Positions 54,291 through 61,738 of a DNA stretch of 64,000 nt are shown one piece after another (the first letter of the stretch is position 1; each line of letters opens with the position of its first letter). The position numbers and the translations under genes are program-made. Under the pieces are notes generated by a model, which ran no database searches, was not told where the DNA came from, and was given only the letters and a program-made list of their open reading frames with translations. The stretch covers positions 1 through 64,000 of the forward strand of contig DASUGU010000090.1 of the NCBI GenBank assembly GCA_036273855.1. The letters are read 5' to 3'. The stretch is from DATEPR01 sp036273855. Its GTDB lineage: Bacteria; Actinomycetota; Actinomycetes; Mycobacteriales; Pseudonocardiaceae.

Positions 54291-55313
54291 ATGCAGCAGT
54301 TGAAGGTCACGTTGCGCGATGTCGCCGCGCACGCCGGCGTGCATCCCGCGACTGCCTCCCGCGCCCTGAGTGAGGCCACCCGCCACCAGGTCAACGCCGA
54401 GACGGCGCGCCGGGTCGTCGCCGCCGCGCTGGAACTGGGCTACGAGCCGGACCTCACCGCACGCACGCTGCGTACCGGGCGCACCGCCACCGCCGCCGTG
54501 CTGATCCCCGACCTGACCAACCCGCTGTTCCCGCCGATCGTCCGAGGCATCGAGGACACCCTGGCCGAGCGCGACTTCACCGCGCTGATCGCGAACACGG
54601 ACAACGACACCGAGCGCGAGCGGCGGGTGCTGCGGGCCATGCGGGCGCGCAACGTGGACGGGTTCATCCTGCTCACCGCGCACCGCAACGACGAGACCCT
54701 GGCCGCGCTGATCCGCGACCAGATCCCGGTGGTGACGGTCAACCGGACGGCGTCCGGGCCGGACGTCTCGTCGGTCAGCCCGGACGACAACGCCGGGATC
54801 AGCGCCGTCGTCGACCACCTGGTGAAACTTGGCCACACCCGCATCGCCACGGTCGCCGGCCCGCGCACACTGAGCACCGGCCGGGCCAGATACAAGGCCA
54901 TCACCGCGGGCCTGCGCCGGCACGGCCTGCCGCTGCCCACCGAGCGGGTGGTGTTCGCCCGCGCGTTCTCCGAGGCCGAGGGTCGGCGCTGTATGACGGA
55001 ACTGCTGGCCAACACCGACGCCACGGCCGTGGTCGCGGCCAACGACACGCTCGCCGTCGGCTGCCTGGACGCGCTGCGCGACTCGGGTCGCAGCTGCCCG
55101 AAGGACATGTCGGTGACCGGGTTCAACGACATCCTGTTCATGGACAAGCTGTCCCCGCCGCTGACCACCGTGCGTATCCCACACACCGAGATGGGCGTTG
55201 AGGCGGCACGGATCCTGCTCGACCAACTGCTGGGCAGGACCACCGCCACCAAGCACGCCGTGCTGCCCATCAACCTGATCGTGCGCGAGTCCACGGCCGC
55301 TCCCCGGCGCTGA
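54291..55313 (+). CDS. LacI-family transcriptional regulator
   Basis: A 340-residue repressor. The helix-turn-helix VTLRDVAAHAGVHPATASRALSE (about 6-28) and hinge ARRVVAAALELGYEPDLTARTLRT are followed by a periplasmic-binding-like effector domain (LIPDLTNPLFPPIVRGIEDTLAERD). ATG at 54291. Between the hydrolase operon and the LVIVD/ABC operon, it probably represses both and the molybdenum hydroxylase promoters until a pathway compound binds. Confidence 0.92.
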   Translation: MQQLKVTLRDVAAHAGVHPATASRALSEATRHQVNAETARRVVAAALELGYEPDLTARTLRTGRTATAAVLIPDLTNPLFPPIVRGIEDTLAERDFTALIANTDNDTERERRVLRAMRARNVDGFILLTAHRNDETLAALIRDQIPVVTVNRTASGPDVSSVSPDDNAGISAVVDHLVKLGHTRIATVAGPRTLSTGRARYKAITAGLRRHGLPLPTERVVFARAFSEAEGRRCMTELLANTDATAVVAANDTLAVGCLDALRDSGRSCPKDMSVTGFNDILFMDKLSPPLTTVRIPHTEMGVEAARILLDQLLGRTTATKHAVLPINLIVRESTAAPRR

Positions 55314-55346
55314 GCCCACCGGCCGCGCACGTCATCAAAGATATCG

Positions 55347-55396
55347 TTGACAGTCTTTCCGTGGCTGGTTACGTTCCCGGACAGCGAACGATTGCA
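55347..55396 (+). promoter_or_regulatory. Promoter with downstream operator for the LVIVD-ABC operon
   Basis: TTGACA (55347-55352), 17 bases, TACGTT (55370-55375) form a sigma-70-like promoter. GCGAACGATTGCA (55384-55396), half of which is the TGCAATCG arm of the LacI-type sites, lies at the expected start of transcription. An identical 13-mer at a similar place occurs at 61240-61252. Confidence 0.6.
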
Positions 55397-55424
55397 GGAA
55401 TGCCTTCACCGGAGGGGGCGAGCG

Positions 55425-56597
55425 ATGGCGAACCAGGTGTCGTCCTCGTCCGGGTTGACGGTCCTGTCCCATCACGACCTGGGCGGACGGCCCGACGGGA
55501 TGCAGGTCGTCCGCGAGGGCGACTTCCTCTACGTCGGCCACACCGGCACCACCGGAGCGGGCACCAGCATCCTGGACGTGAGCGACCCCGCCGAGCCGAA
55601 GCTGGCCGAGCAGTGGCCGGCACCGGCCAACTCGCACACCCACAAGGTCCAGGTCGCCGACGGGCTGCTGCTGGTCAACCACGAGAAGTTCCCCTACCGG
55701 AAGCCGCCCGCCGGTCCGGTCTCGGCCGGCCTGGCGATCTACCGGCTGGATGACCCGGCGCATCCGGAGCGGATGGGCTTCTGGTCCTGCGGCGGCTCGG
55801 GCGTGCACCGTGTCGTGTGGACCGGTGGGCGGTATGTCCACATGTCCGCGACGCCGGAGGGTTACCGGGACCGCATCTGGATGGTACTCGACATCGCCGA
55901 CCCGACCACGCCGGTCGAGGTGGCGCGGTGGTCGTGGCCGGGCCAGCGGATCGGCGAGGAACCCACCTGGCCGGCCGGAAAGCGTTACGCCGCACATCAT
56001 GCGCTGATCGACGGCACGCGGGCGTATCTCGGTTTCGACGACGGCGGCATGGTCGTCCTGGACGTATCCGACCTGACCGACCCCACCATGGTCACCCGGC
56101 TGGAGTGGGGCGGCGGCGCAACGCACACCTGCCTGCCGCTGCCCGGCCGCGGCCTGGTGGTGGTCACCGACGAGCAGCAGTACGACGGCCCGGACGCACC
56201 CGAGCGCACGATCCGGATCGTCGACGTGTCCGGCGAGCCGGCGGTGCTGTCGAAGGTGCCGGCGCCCGCCGGTGACTTCGCCGGGCTGCCGCTGCGGTTC
56301 GGCGCGCACAACCTGCACGAGAACCGCGCCGGCTCCTACCGCAGCGAGCGGATCGTGTTCGCCACGTACTTCAGCGCCGGCCTGCGGGTGTACGACCTGG
56401 CCGACCCGGAGCGGCCGACGGAGATCGCGCACTGGGTCGGCGACGCACCTGCCGGCCAGCCGGTCCCCCAATCGAACGACCTGTGGGTGGAGGCGGACGG
56501 CCTGGTGTGGGTGACCGACCGGATCGGCGGCGGGCTGACCGCGCTGCGCCCGGACTCCGCGCTGCGCGACCGGCTCGGTGAGGCGCGAGCGGCATGA
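55425..56597 (+). CDS. LVIVD-repeat beta-propeller protein
   Basis: A 390-residue protein made of LVIVD-type repeats (TSILDVSDPAEPKLAEQW, IWMVLDIADPTTPVEVARW, GGMVVLDVSDLTDPTMVTRL, IRIVDVSGEP, LRVYDLADPERPTEIAHW), expected to fold as a beta-propeller. No signal peptide is seen, so probably cytoplasmic. Relatives near catabolic clusters have no proven reaction; the repeated His-containing loops (SHTHKVQ, AHHALI, ATHTCL, AHNLHEN) look like a metal site on one face, suggesting a lyase or hydrolase. ATG at 55425 follows GGAGGGGGCGAGCG. Overlaps the permease gene by 4 bases. Confidence 0.78.
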   Translation: MANQVSSSSGLTVLSHHDLGGRPDGMQVVREGDFLYVGHTGTTGAGTSILDVSDPAEPKLAEQWPAPANSHTHKVQVADGLLLVNHEKFPYRKPPAGPVSAGLAIYRLDDPAHPERMGFWSCGGSGVHRVVWTGGRYVHMSATPEGYRDRIWMVLDIADPTTPVEVARWSWPGQRIGEEPTWPAGKRYAAHHALIDGTRAYLGFDDGGMVVLDVSDLTDPTMVTRLEWGGGATHTCLPLPGRGLVVVTDEQQYDGPDAPERTIRIVDVSGEPAVLSKVPAPAGDFAGLPLRFGAHNLHENRAGSYRSERIVFATYFSAGLRVYDLADPERPTEIAHWVGDAPAGQPVPQSNDLWVEADGLVWVTDRIGGGLTALRPDSALRDRLGEARAA

Positions 56598-57367
56598 CGA
56601 CCCAGGTGATCACCAGGCACCGGCTGCGGGTGTGGGCGGGCTACGTCGGCGGTGTCGTGCTGGGCGCTGTCGCCTGGCAGCTCATCGGCATGCAGACCAG
56701 CAGCCAGACGTTCGTGCCGATCACGGCCACGCTGAGCAGGCTCGGCCAGCTCATCGCGGACGGCACGCTGCCGGCCGCGCTGTGGACGTCGTTCCAGTCC
56801 TATCTGGTCGGCATGGCGATCGCCCTGGTGCTGGGCGCGTTCGTCGGCCTGCTGCTGGCCAGGCGGCGGCTGCTGCGCACGGCGTTCGAGCCGTACGTGG
56901 TCGCCCTGTACGCGACGCCGATGGTCGGGCTGATCCCGTTCCTGCTGGCGTTGCTGGGTTTCGGCTTCTGGTCGAAGGTCGTCGTGATCGTGCTGTTCGC
57001 GTTCTTCCCGGTGCTGCTCAACACGCAGCGCGGCGCGCAGAGCATCTCGCCGGAACTGCTGGACGTGGCCCGCTGCTACCGCTCGTCCGAGTGGGACGTG
57101 TGGCGGCACGTGATCATCCCGTACACGTTGCCGTTCCTGATGACCGGTGTCCGGCAGTCACTGGCCCGCGGCCTGGTCGGCATGATCGCGTCCGACTACT
57201 TCCTCAGCTCGGACGGCCTGGGCAGCCTGCTCATCACGGCGTCCGAGCGGTTCGACACCGCCGAGATGCTCGCGGTGACGCTGACCATCACGGTGATCGG
57301 CCTGATCCTGATGGCGATCGGGCGGCTCGCCGAGTCGTACTTCGCGCGCTGGCGGGTGGGCGGATGA
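56594..57367 (+). CDS. ABC transporter permease (nitrate/taurine/NMT1 type), first
   Basis: A 257-residue inner-membrane permease of the SsuC/TauC class, with six helices and the cytoplasmic coupling loop SPELLDVARCYRSSEWDVWRHVIIPYTLPFLMTGVRQSLARG. Its ATG overlaps the LVIVD-gene stop (ATGA). Its stop lies in the left copy of a 10-bp repeat flanking a small palindromic insert before the next permease gene. Pairs with the second permease as a heterodimer. Confidence 0.88.
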   Translation: MTTQVITRHRLRVWAGYVGGVVLGAVAWQLIGMQTSSQTFVPITATLSRLGQLIADGTLPAALWTSFQSYLVGMAIALVLGAFVGLLLARRRLLRTAFEPYVVALYATPMVGLIPFLLALLGFGFWSKVVVIVLFAFFPVLLNTQRGAQSISPELLDVARCYRSSEWDVWRHVIIPYTLPFLMTGVRQSLARGLVGMIASDYFLSSDGLGSLLITASERFDTAEMLAVTLTITVIGLILMAIGRLAESYFARWRVGG

Positions 57368-57446
57368 GCGAGCTTGCGAGCGAATCAATGTCACAGCGCC
57401 TCCCGCGAATGCGGCCGCCGAGCGCCAGCGAGGTGCGCGGATGAGC
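57360..57446 (+). repeat. REP/MITE-like insert at a stop/start overlap, flanked by GCGGATGAGC
   Basis: GCGGATGAGC occurs at 57360-57369 and again at 57437-57446. Between them are about 67 bases holding GCGAGCTTGCGAGCGAATCA, an internal inverted-repeat-like GAGCG/CGCTC-type element, and CGAGCGCCAGCGAGGTGCGC. The left repeat carries the TGA of the first permease gene, the right one the ATG of the second, so an ancestral ATGA overlap has apparently been duplicated by insertion. Such GAGCGAG-rich elements at gene joints recur in actinomycete genomes (recollection, not searched). Confidence 0.6.
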
Positions 57447-58286
57447 AAGGTTGTGGCGACGCTCACCGACGAGGTCGCGCCCGAGACCCAGGCCACCGCG
57501 ACGCAGGCGGCGGATGCCGAGGGCTCGACCGCTCGGCGCATCCTGGGCTCGACCGCGCTGCGGATCCTCGCCGGTGTGGTGCTGCTGGCGATCTGGCAGT
57601 TCGGCGTCACGCTGTTCGCGCCCGCCTACGTCGCCACGCCGCTGAACACGGTGAAGCGCATCCCGGCGGTGTTCGCCGATCCGGCGTTCGGCGGCGACGT
57701 GCAGACGACGTTGCTGGCGATCATCGAGGGCCTGGCGATCGCCGTGGTGATCGGCACGCTCGTCGGTCTGGTGATGGGCCGGCTGCCGGACGTGAACCGG
57801 GTCCTGGGCATGTACGTCGGCACGTTCTACGCGATGCCGCTGATCGCCGTGGTGCCGTTGCTGACCGTGTGGTTCGGCTACACGCCGGAAGCCCGGCTGG
57901 CCATGGTGGTGCTGGAGGCGGTGCTGCCGATCATCTACAACGTTGCCGAGGGCGCGCGGCTGGTGCCGACGAACTTCCTCGACGTGACGAAGATCCACCA
58001 CGCGCCGTGGTGGCGGGTGTGGGGCGGGGTGGTGCTGCCCAACGCGCTGCCCTACGTCCTCGCCGGCCTGGACCTGGCGATCGGCCGGGCGCTGATCGGT
58101 GCCGTGGTGGCCGAGTTCGTCACGGCCATCCCGGGCCTGGGCTACTACATCCTGTTCAACGTCCGCTCGTTCCACGAGAACGAGGCGATGGTGGCGCTGC
58201 TGGTGCTCGTGGCGTTCGCACTCGTGCTGCGCGCACTGATCAATCTCGCGATTTCCCGCGGGTTCCGCTGGTATCGACCCGCTTAG
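57441..58286 (+). CDS. ABC transporter permease (nitrate/taurine/NMT1 type), second
   Basis: A 281-residue inner-membrane permease with an approximately 40-residue charged N-terminal leader, six helices, and the coupling loop VPTNFLDVTKIHHAPWWRVWGGVVLPNALPYVLAGLDLAIGRA. Start ATG 57441 is at the right end of the REP-like insert and lacks a strong ribosome binding site, consistent with loss of the former overlap. Followed after 9 bases by the ATPase gene. Confidence 0.88.
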   Translation: MSKVVATLTDEVAPETQATATQAADAEGSTARRILGSTALRILAGVVLLAIWQFGVTLFAPAYVATPLNTVKRIPAVFADPAFGGDVQTTLLAIIEGLAIAVVIGTLVGLVMGRLPDVNRVLGMYVGTFYAMPLIAVVPLLTVWFGYTPEARLAMVVLEAVLPIIYNVAEGARLVPTNFLDVTKIHHAPWWRVWGGVVLPNALPYVLAGLDLAIGRALIGAVVAEFVTAIPGLGYYILFNVRSFHENEAMVALLVLVAFALVLRALINLAISRGFRWYRPA

Positions 58287-58295
58287 GAGGCCGGT

Positions 58296-59111
58296 GTGAC
58301 GAGTGGCGGTGACACGAAGATCCGCGTGGACGGCCTGGAGAAACGATTCGGCGACCGGGTCGTGTTCTCCGGTGTCACGTTCGACGTGCACGAGGGCGAG
58401 GTCGTCTCGATCGTCGGCCCGTCCGGGTGCGGCAAGACGACGCTGCTGCGGTGTGCGGTCGGGTTGGCCAGGCCCAGCGGCGGCGAGGTGCGGATCGGTG
58501 GCGAGACGGTGGTCGACCCGCCGGAGGGCGTCGCCATGGTGTTCCAGCATTTCGGCCTGTTCCCGTGGAAGACGGTGACCGCGAACATCGCCTACGGGCT
58601 GACCGTGCGCGGCATGTCCAGGCGGGAGGCGGCACCCAAGGTCGCGGCCCTGATCAAACTGGTCGGGCTGGAGGGTTTCGAGAAGTCCTACCCCTACCAG
58701 TTGTCCGGCGGCATGCAGCAGCGTGCCGGCCTGGCCCGCGCGCTGGCGATCGAGCCGAGCGTGCTGGTCATGGACGAGCCGTTCGCCGCGTTGGACGCGC
58801 AGACCAGGGACGTGCTCCAGCTGGAGCTGCTGCGGATCTGGGACACGCGGCAGGCCGCGATGATGTTCGTGACGCACTCGATCGACGAGGCCGTGCTGAT
58901 GGGCGATCGGATCGTGATCCTGCGGGGCCGCCCGAGCAGCATCTTCGACATCGTCGACGTCGGCATTCCCCGGCCCCGCGACCGGTCCGCGGTGGACTCC
59001 GAACGGTTCCGCGTGGTGCGCGACTACGTGTGGCGTGCCGTCATGCAGGACGCCGAACTCACCACGGCCGAACGGCCCGCTGACGTCGGCGCGATCCGCG
59101 TCAACCACTGA
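58296..59111 (+). CDS. ABC transporter ATPase (SsuB/TauB type)
   Basis: A 271-residue ATPase: Walker A GPSGCGKTT (about 44-52), Q-loop VFQHFGLFPWKTV, signature LSGGMQQR, Walker B VLVMDEPFAALD, H-loop THSIDEAVLMGDR. The C-terminus has the short extension usual in this class. GTG start follows TAGGAGG. Powers uptake through the two permeases with the binding protein encoded next. Confidence 0.92.
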   Translation: MTSGGDTKIRVDGLEKRFGDRVVFSGVTFDVHEGEVVSIVGPSGCGKTTLLRCAVGLARPSGGEVRIGGETVVDPPEGVAMVFQHFGLFPWKTVTANIAYGLTVRGMSRREAAPKVAALIKLVGLEGFEKSYPYQLSGGMQQRAGLARALAIEPSVLVMDEPFAALDAQTRDVLQLELLRIWDTRQAAMMFVTHSIDEAVLMGDRIVILRGRPSSIFDIVDVGIPRPRDRSAVDSERFRVVRDYVWRAVMQDAELTTAERPADVGAIRVNH

Positions 59112-59136
59112 CCATACAGTCACGGAGGAAGCGAAC

Positions 59137-60186
59137 ATGGCACGACTGTCGGTCTCCCGGCGCATCGCCGCGTCGGTGACGGCCACGCTCCTGGCGGCCA
59201 TCGCACTGGCCGCCTGCGGCTCATCGAACTCGTCCGGCGGAGGCGGCTCGAACAGTTCACTGCCGTCGCTGACGCTGGGCTCGCCGGGCATCCCCACGGT
59301 GATCTCCGGCGTCCTGCCCTACATCGCCCAGAAAGAGGGCTTCTACCAGAAGTACGGCGTGAACGTCACGATCAAGAGCTTCCAGACCGGCACCGACGCC
59401 ACGCGCGCGGTGGCGGCCGGGCAGATCAACATGGCGATCATGCCGCCCGCCCAGTTGCTGGAACTGACGTCGCAGGGCACACCACTGGTGGCGTTGCAGG
59501 GCCAGGAGTTCCCGGACTGGGTCGTGGTGTCGACCGACCCGAGCGTCAACTCGTGCTCCGCGCTGAAGGGCAAGACGATCGGCGTGGACGCGATCAGCGG
59601 CATCCGGTACATCGCGCTGTTGCAGATGCTGCGCACGTGCAACCTGAGCATCAACGACGTGCACCCGTTGGCGTTCCCCGGCAACGCGAACCCGCAGGCG
59701 CTGGTCGCCGGCCAGCTGAAGGTGTCCGTGCTGCACCTCAACGAGGTCGTGGACGTGCAGGGTCAGGGCAAGCAGCTCACCACCGCGGTGAAGATGTCGC
59801 AGGCGGTGCCGGACACCATGTACGAGATGTACGGCACGACCAAGACCGACCTGGCGAAGAACCGGCAGGCGTACGTGAAGTTCGTGGCCGCGCAGATCGC
59901 CACCATCAACTGGATGAACGACCCGAAGAACGCCGACCAGGTGGCCCAGTTGGCGACGGTCGTCGGTGACACGAAGGCGTCGCTGCTCAAGTCGATGGCG
60001 CAGTACCGGACGCTGAACTTCTGGTCCTCCACGGACGCCGCGCTGCCGCAGAAGAACATCGACAACACGATCAAGGCACAGGTGGCCGCCGGGAACGTGA
60101 AGGCGAGCCAGGCGCCGACCTACAACCAGATCGTCGACCTGAGCGTGTACTCCGACGCCCAGAAGCTGGTCTCGGGCAAGTCCTGA
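59137..60186 (+). CDS. ABC transporter substrate-binding lipoprotein (NMT1/THI5-like)
   Basis: A 349-residue type II periplasmic binding protein. Signal with lipobox ALAAC (Cys about 27) and Ser/Gly linker; then SPGIPTVISGVLPYIAQKEGFYQKYGVNVTIKSF, typical of SsuA/NMT1 binding proteins for sulfonates, pyrimidines or aromatic acids. ATG follows GGAGGAAGCGAAC. Ends the operon that begins at 55425, with a strong terminator 10 bases downstream. Ligand unknown; likely the compound attacked by the molybdenum hydroxylase. Confidence 0.9.
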   Translation: MARLSVSRRIAASVTATLLAAIALAACGSSNSSGGGGSNSSLPSLTLGSPGIPTVISGVLPYIAQKEGFYQKYGVNVTIKSFQTGTDATRAVAAGQINMAIMPPAQLLELTSQGTPLVALQGQEFPDWVVVSTDPSVNSCSALKGKTIGVDAISGIRYIALLQMLRTCNLSINDVHPLAFPGNANPQALVAGQLKVSVLHLNEVVDVQGQGKQLTTAVKMSQAVPDTMYEMYGTTKTDLAKNRQAYVKFVAAQIATINWMNDPKNADQVAQLATVVGDTKASLLKSMAQYRTLNFWSSTDAALPQKNIDNTIKAQVAAGNVKASQAPTYNQIVDLSVYSDAQKLVSGKS

Positions 60187-60195
60187 GGCAAGGCT

Positions 60196-60228
60196 CCGGG
60201 ATGCGCCCCCGCGCAGGGCGCATCCCGG
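60196..60228. terminator. Bidirectional terminator hairpin
   Basis: CCGGGATGCGCCC (60196-60208) pairs perfectly with GGGCGCATCCCGG (60216-60228) around a 7-base loop, a 13-bp stem. It lies between two convergent genes (ends at 60186 and 60235) and could stop transcription from both sides. There is no T-tract. Confidence 0.85.
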
Positions 60229-60234
60229 GTCCGG

Positions 60235-61146
60235 CTACGTCTGGCGCGGGTCGACGATCCCGGTGCGCAGCACGTCCCCGTTGGCGGCGTCCAGTGCGTT
60301 GTCCAGGTCGGCCACCGCCTCCGGGCGGCCGTGGCGGCGGCGCAGGGCGAGCACGTTGTCCAGCGCGGCCGCGTTGACCATGCCGTCGACGATGACGCCC
60401 TCGTGCGGGTCGTGCAGAACCCGCACCATCTCGTCGGCGGCATCGCCGGTCACGTCGTAGGTCTGCTCGATCAGATCGTCGTCCGCCGGCAGGCCCAGCA
60501 CCCGCCGCGCCGCCTCCTGCCACGCGGTGCAGAACCGGGTCACCACGTCGGCGTGCTCGTCCAGCCACGGCGTCGCTCCGGCCAGGACGGTCCCCAGGTA
60601 GGGCTGGACGTGTTCGGACAGCCGCCCCAGCACGACACAGCCTGCGGTCCGGGCCGCGATGGTCAGGCCGCCGTAGAGCAGTGTCGCGTCACACTTGCCC
60701 TCGGCCAGCGCCACCGCCCGCCGGGGCGTCGCGCCGAGCGCCACCACCTCGTAGTCCTCGTCCCGCCGCAACCCGTGCGCCGCGAGCAGGTCGTAGAGCC
60801 AGAACGCGAAACCGGACTCCGGGACGTCCACCCCCAGCCGCCCGCCACGCAACTGGTCGACCGAGTCGACCCTGGCCAGCAGCGCCAACCCCAGCCCACC
60901 GTCCACCGCGCGCACGATCCGCACGTCCAGCCGCTCGCCCAGTGGGTTGTGGCTGCCGAACCGGTAGGCGGCGACGTTGTCCGGGCTGGTCAGCACCAGG
61001 TCGTACTCGCCACCGGTGAGCGACCGGAACTGGGCCGAGGACGAGGTCACCGGCTCGGCGGTCACCGACAGGCCATGGGCGGCGAAATCGGCGGCGGCCA
61101 GGACGGCCGACGCCGAGAAGTAGCCGACTCGCAACGGTTCGGACAC
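60235..61146 (-). CDS. Substrate-binding-protein-like protein without signal peptide
   Basis: A 303-residue type II periplasmic-binding-like protein (RVGYFSASAVLAAADFAAHGLSVTAEPV; GGEYDLVLTSPDNVAAYRFG; GGRLGVDVPESGFAFWLYDLL) related to NMT1/PhnD-like proteins. It lacks a signal peptide or lipobox, so it should stay in the cytoplasm. It may be an enzyme, ligand sensor or salvage protein. GTG at 61146 follows GAGG at a good distance and puts the LacI-type site (61163-61176) just upstream. Divergent from the molybdenum hydroxylase genes. Confidence 0.7.
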   Translation of the reverse strand: MSEPLRVGYFSASAVLAAADFAAHGLSVTAEPVTSSSAQFRSLTGGEYDLVLTSPDNVAAYRFGSHNPLGERLDVRIVRAVDGGLGLALLARVDSVDQLRGGRLGVDVPESGFAFWLYDLLAAHGLRRDEDYEVVALGATPRRAVALAEGKCDATLLYGGLTIAARTAGCVVLGRLSEHVQPYLGTVLAGATPWLDEHADVVTRFCTAWQEAARRVLGLPADDDLIEQTYDVTGDAADEMVRVLHDPHEGVIVDGMVNAAALDNVLALRRRHGRPEAVADLDNALDAANGDVLRTGIVDPRQT

Positions 61147-61162
61147 GCGGATCCTCGATTCT

Positions 61163-61252
61163 GGCAATCGAATGCAGTCGTCCTCGGCTGCATACCTGAC
61201 GTGTTTGACAGTCGTCAAGACCGATTACTACGCTTCACCGCGAACGATTGCA
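61163..61252. promoter_or_regulatory. Divergent promoter with two LacI-type sites
   Basis: GGCAATCGAATGCA (61163-61176) resembles the 54209 palindrome and sits 17 bases before the minus-strand start. On the plus strand TTGACA (61205-61210), 17-18 bases, then CTACGC/TACGCT (61228-61234) make a promoter; TTGAC-AGTC-GTCAA (61205-61218) is also an inverted repeat. GCGAACGATTGCA (61240-61252) repeats exactly the 13-mer at 55384. Confidence 0.6.
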
Positions 61253-61276
61253 CCACTCCGCAGGAGGTCGCGCCGC

Positions 61277-61738
61277 GTGCCCGACACGTTCTCGTTGCGC
61301 GTCAACGGTGTCCGGCACGATGTCCCGTGTGCGCCGGACACGCCGTTGCTGTACGTGCTGCGCAACGACCTCGGCCTGATCGCGGCCAAGTTCGGCTGCG
61401 GGCTGGGCCTGTGCGGGTCGTGCAACGTGCTGGTCGACGGCCAGGCGGTGCACTCGTGCGACACCCCGGTGTGGTCGGTGGCGGACAAGGAGATCACCAC
61501 CCTGGAGGGCCTCGGTGACGAGCGCGACCCGCACCCGTTGCAGCGCGCGTTCATCGACGAGCAGGCGCTCCAGTGCGGCTACTGCACGGCCGGCATGATC
61601 GTCACGGCCGCCGCCCTGCTGGACCGCACGCCCGATCCCACCGATGCCGAGGTGCGTGCCGAGCTGGCCGGGAACCTGTGCCGGTGCGGTGTGCACAACC
61701 GGATCGTGCGTGCGGTGCGGCGGAGCGTGGCCCGGTGA
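61277..61738 (+). CDS. Molybdenum hydroxylase small (2Fe-2S) subunit
   Basis: A 153-residue iron-sulfur protein of the xanthine oxidase family. The plant-type cluster is held by KFGCGLGLCGSCNVLVDGQAVHSC (about 38-61) and the second by CGYCTAGMI and GNLCRCGVHNRI. It passes electrons from the molybdenum cofactor. GTG start follows CAGGAGG; its stop overlaps the large-subunit GTG. Most like IorA/nicotinate dehydrogenase small subunits of two-subunit enzymes. Confidence 0.93.
   Translation: MPDTFSLRVNGVRHDVPCAPDTPLLYVLRNDLGLIAAKFGCGLGLCGSCNVLVDGQAVHSCDTPVWSVADKEITTLEGLGDERDPHPLQRAFIDEQALQCGYCTAGMIVTAAALLDRTPDPTDAEVRAELAGNLCRCGVHNRIVRAVRRSVAR

Noticed and set aside
55335..56471. 378-codon minus-strand frame opposite the LVIVD gene
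   Set aside because: It is a shadow; the plus strand has clear repeats, promoter, ribosome binding site and operon linkage.
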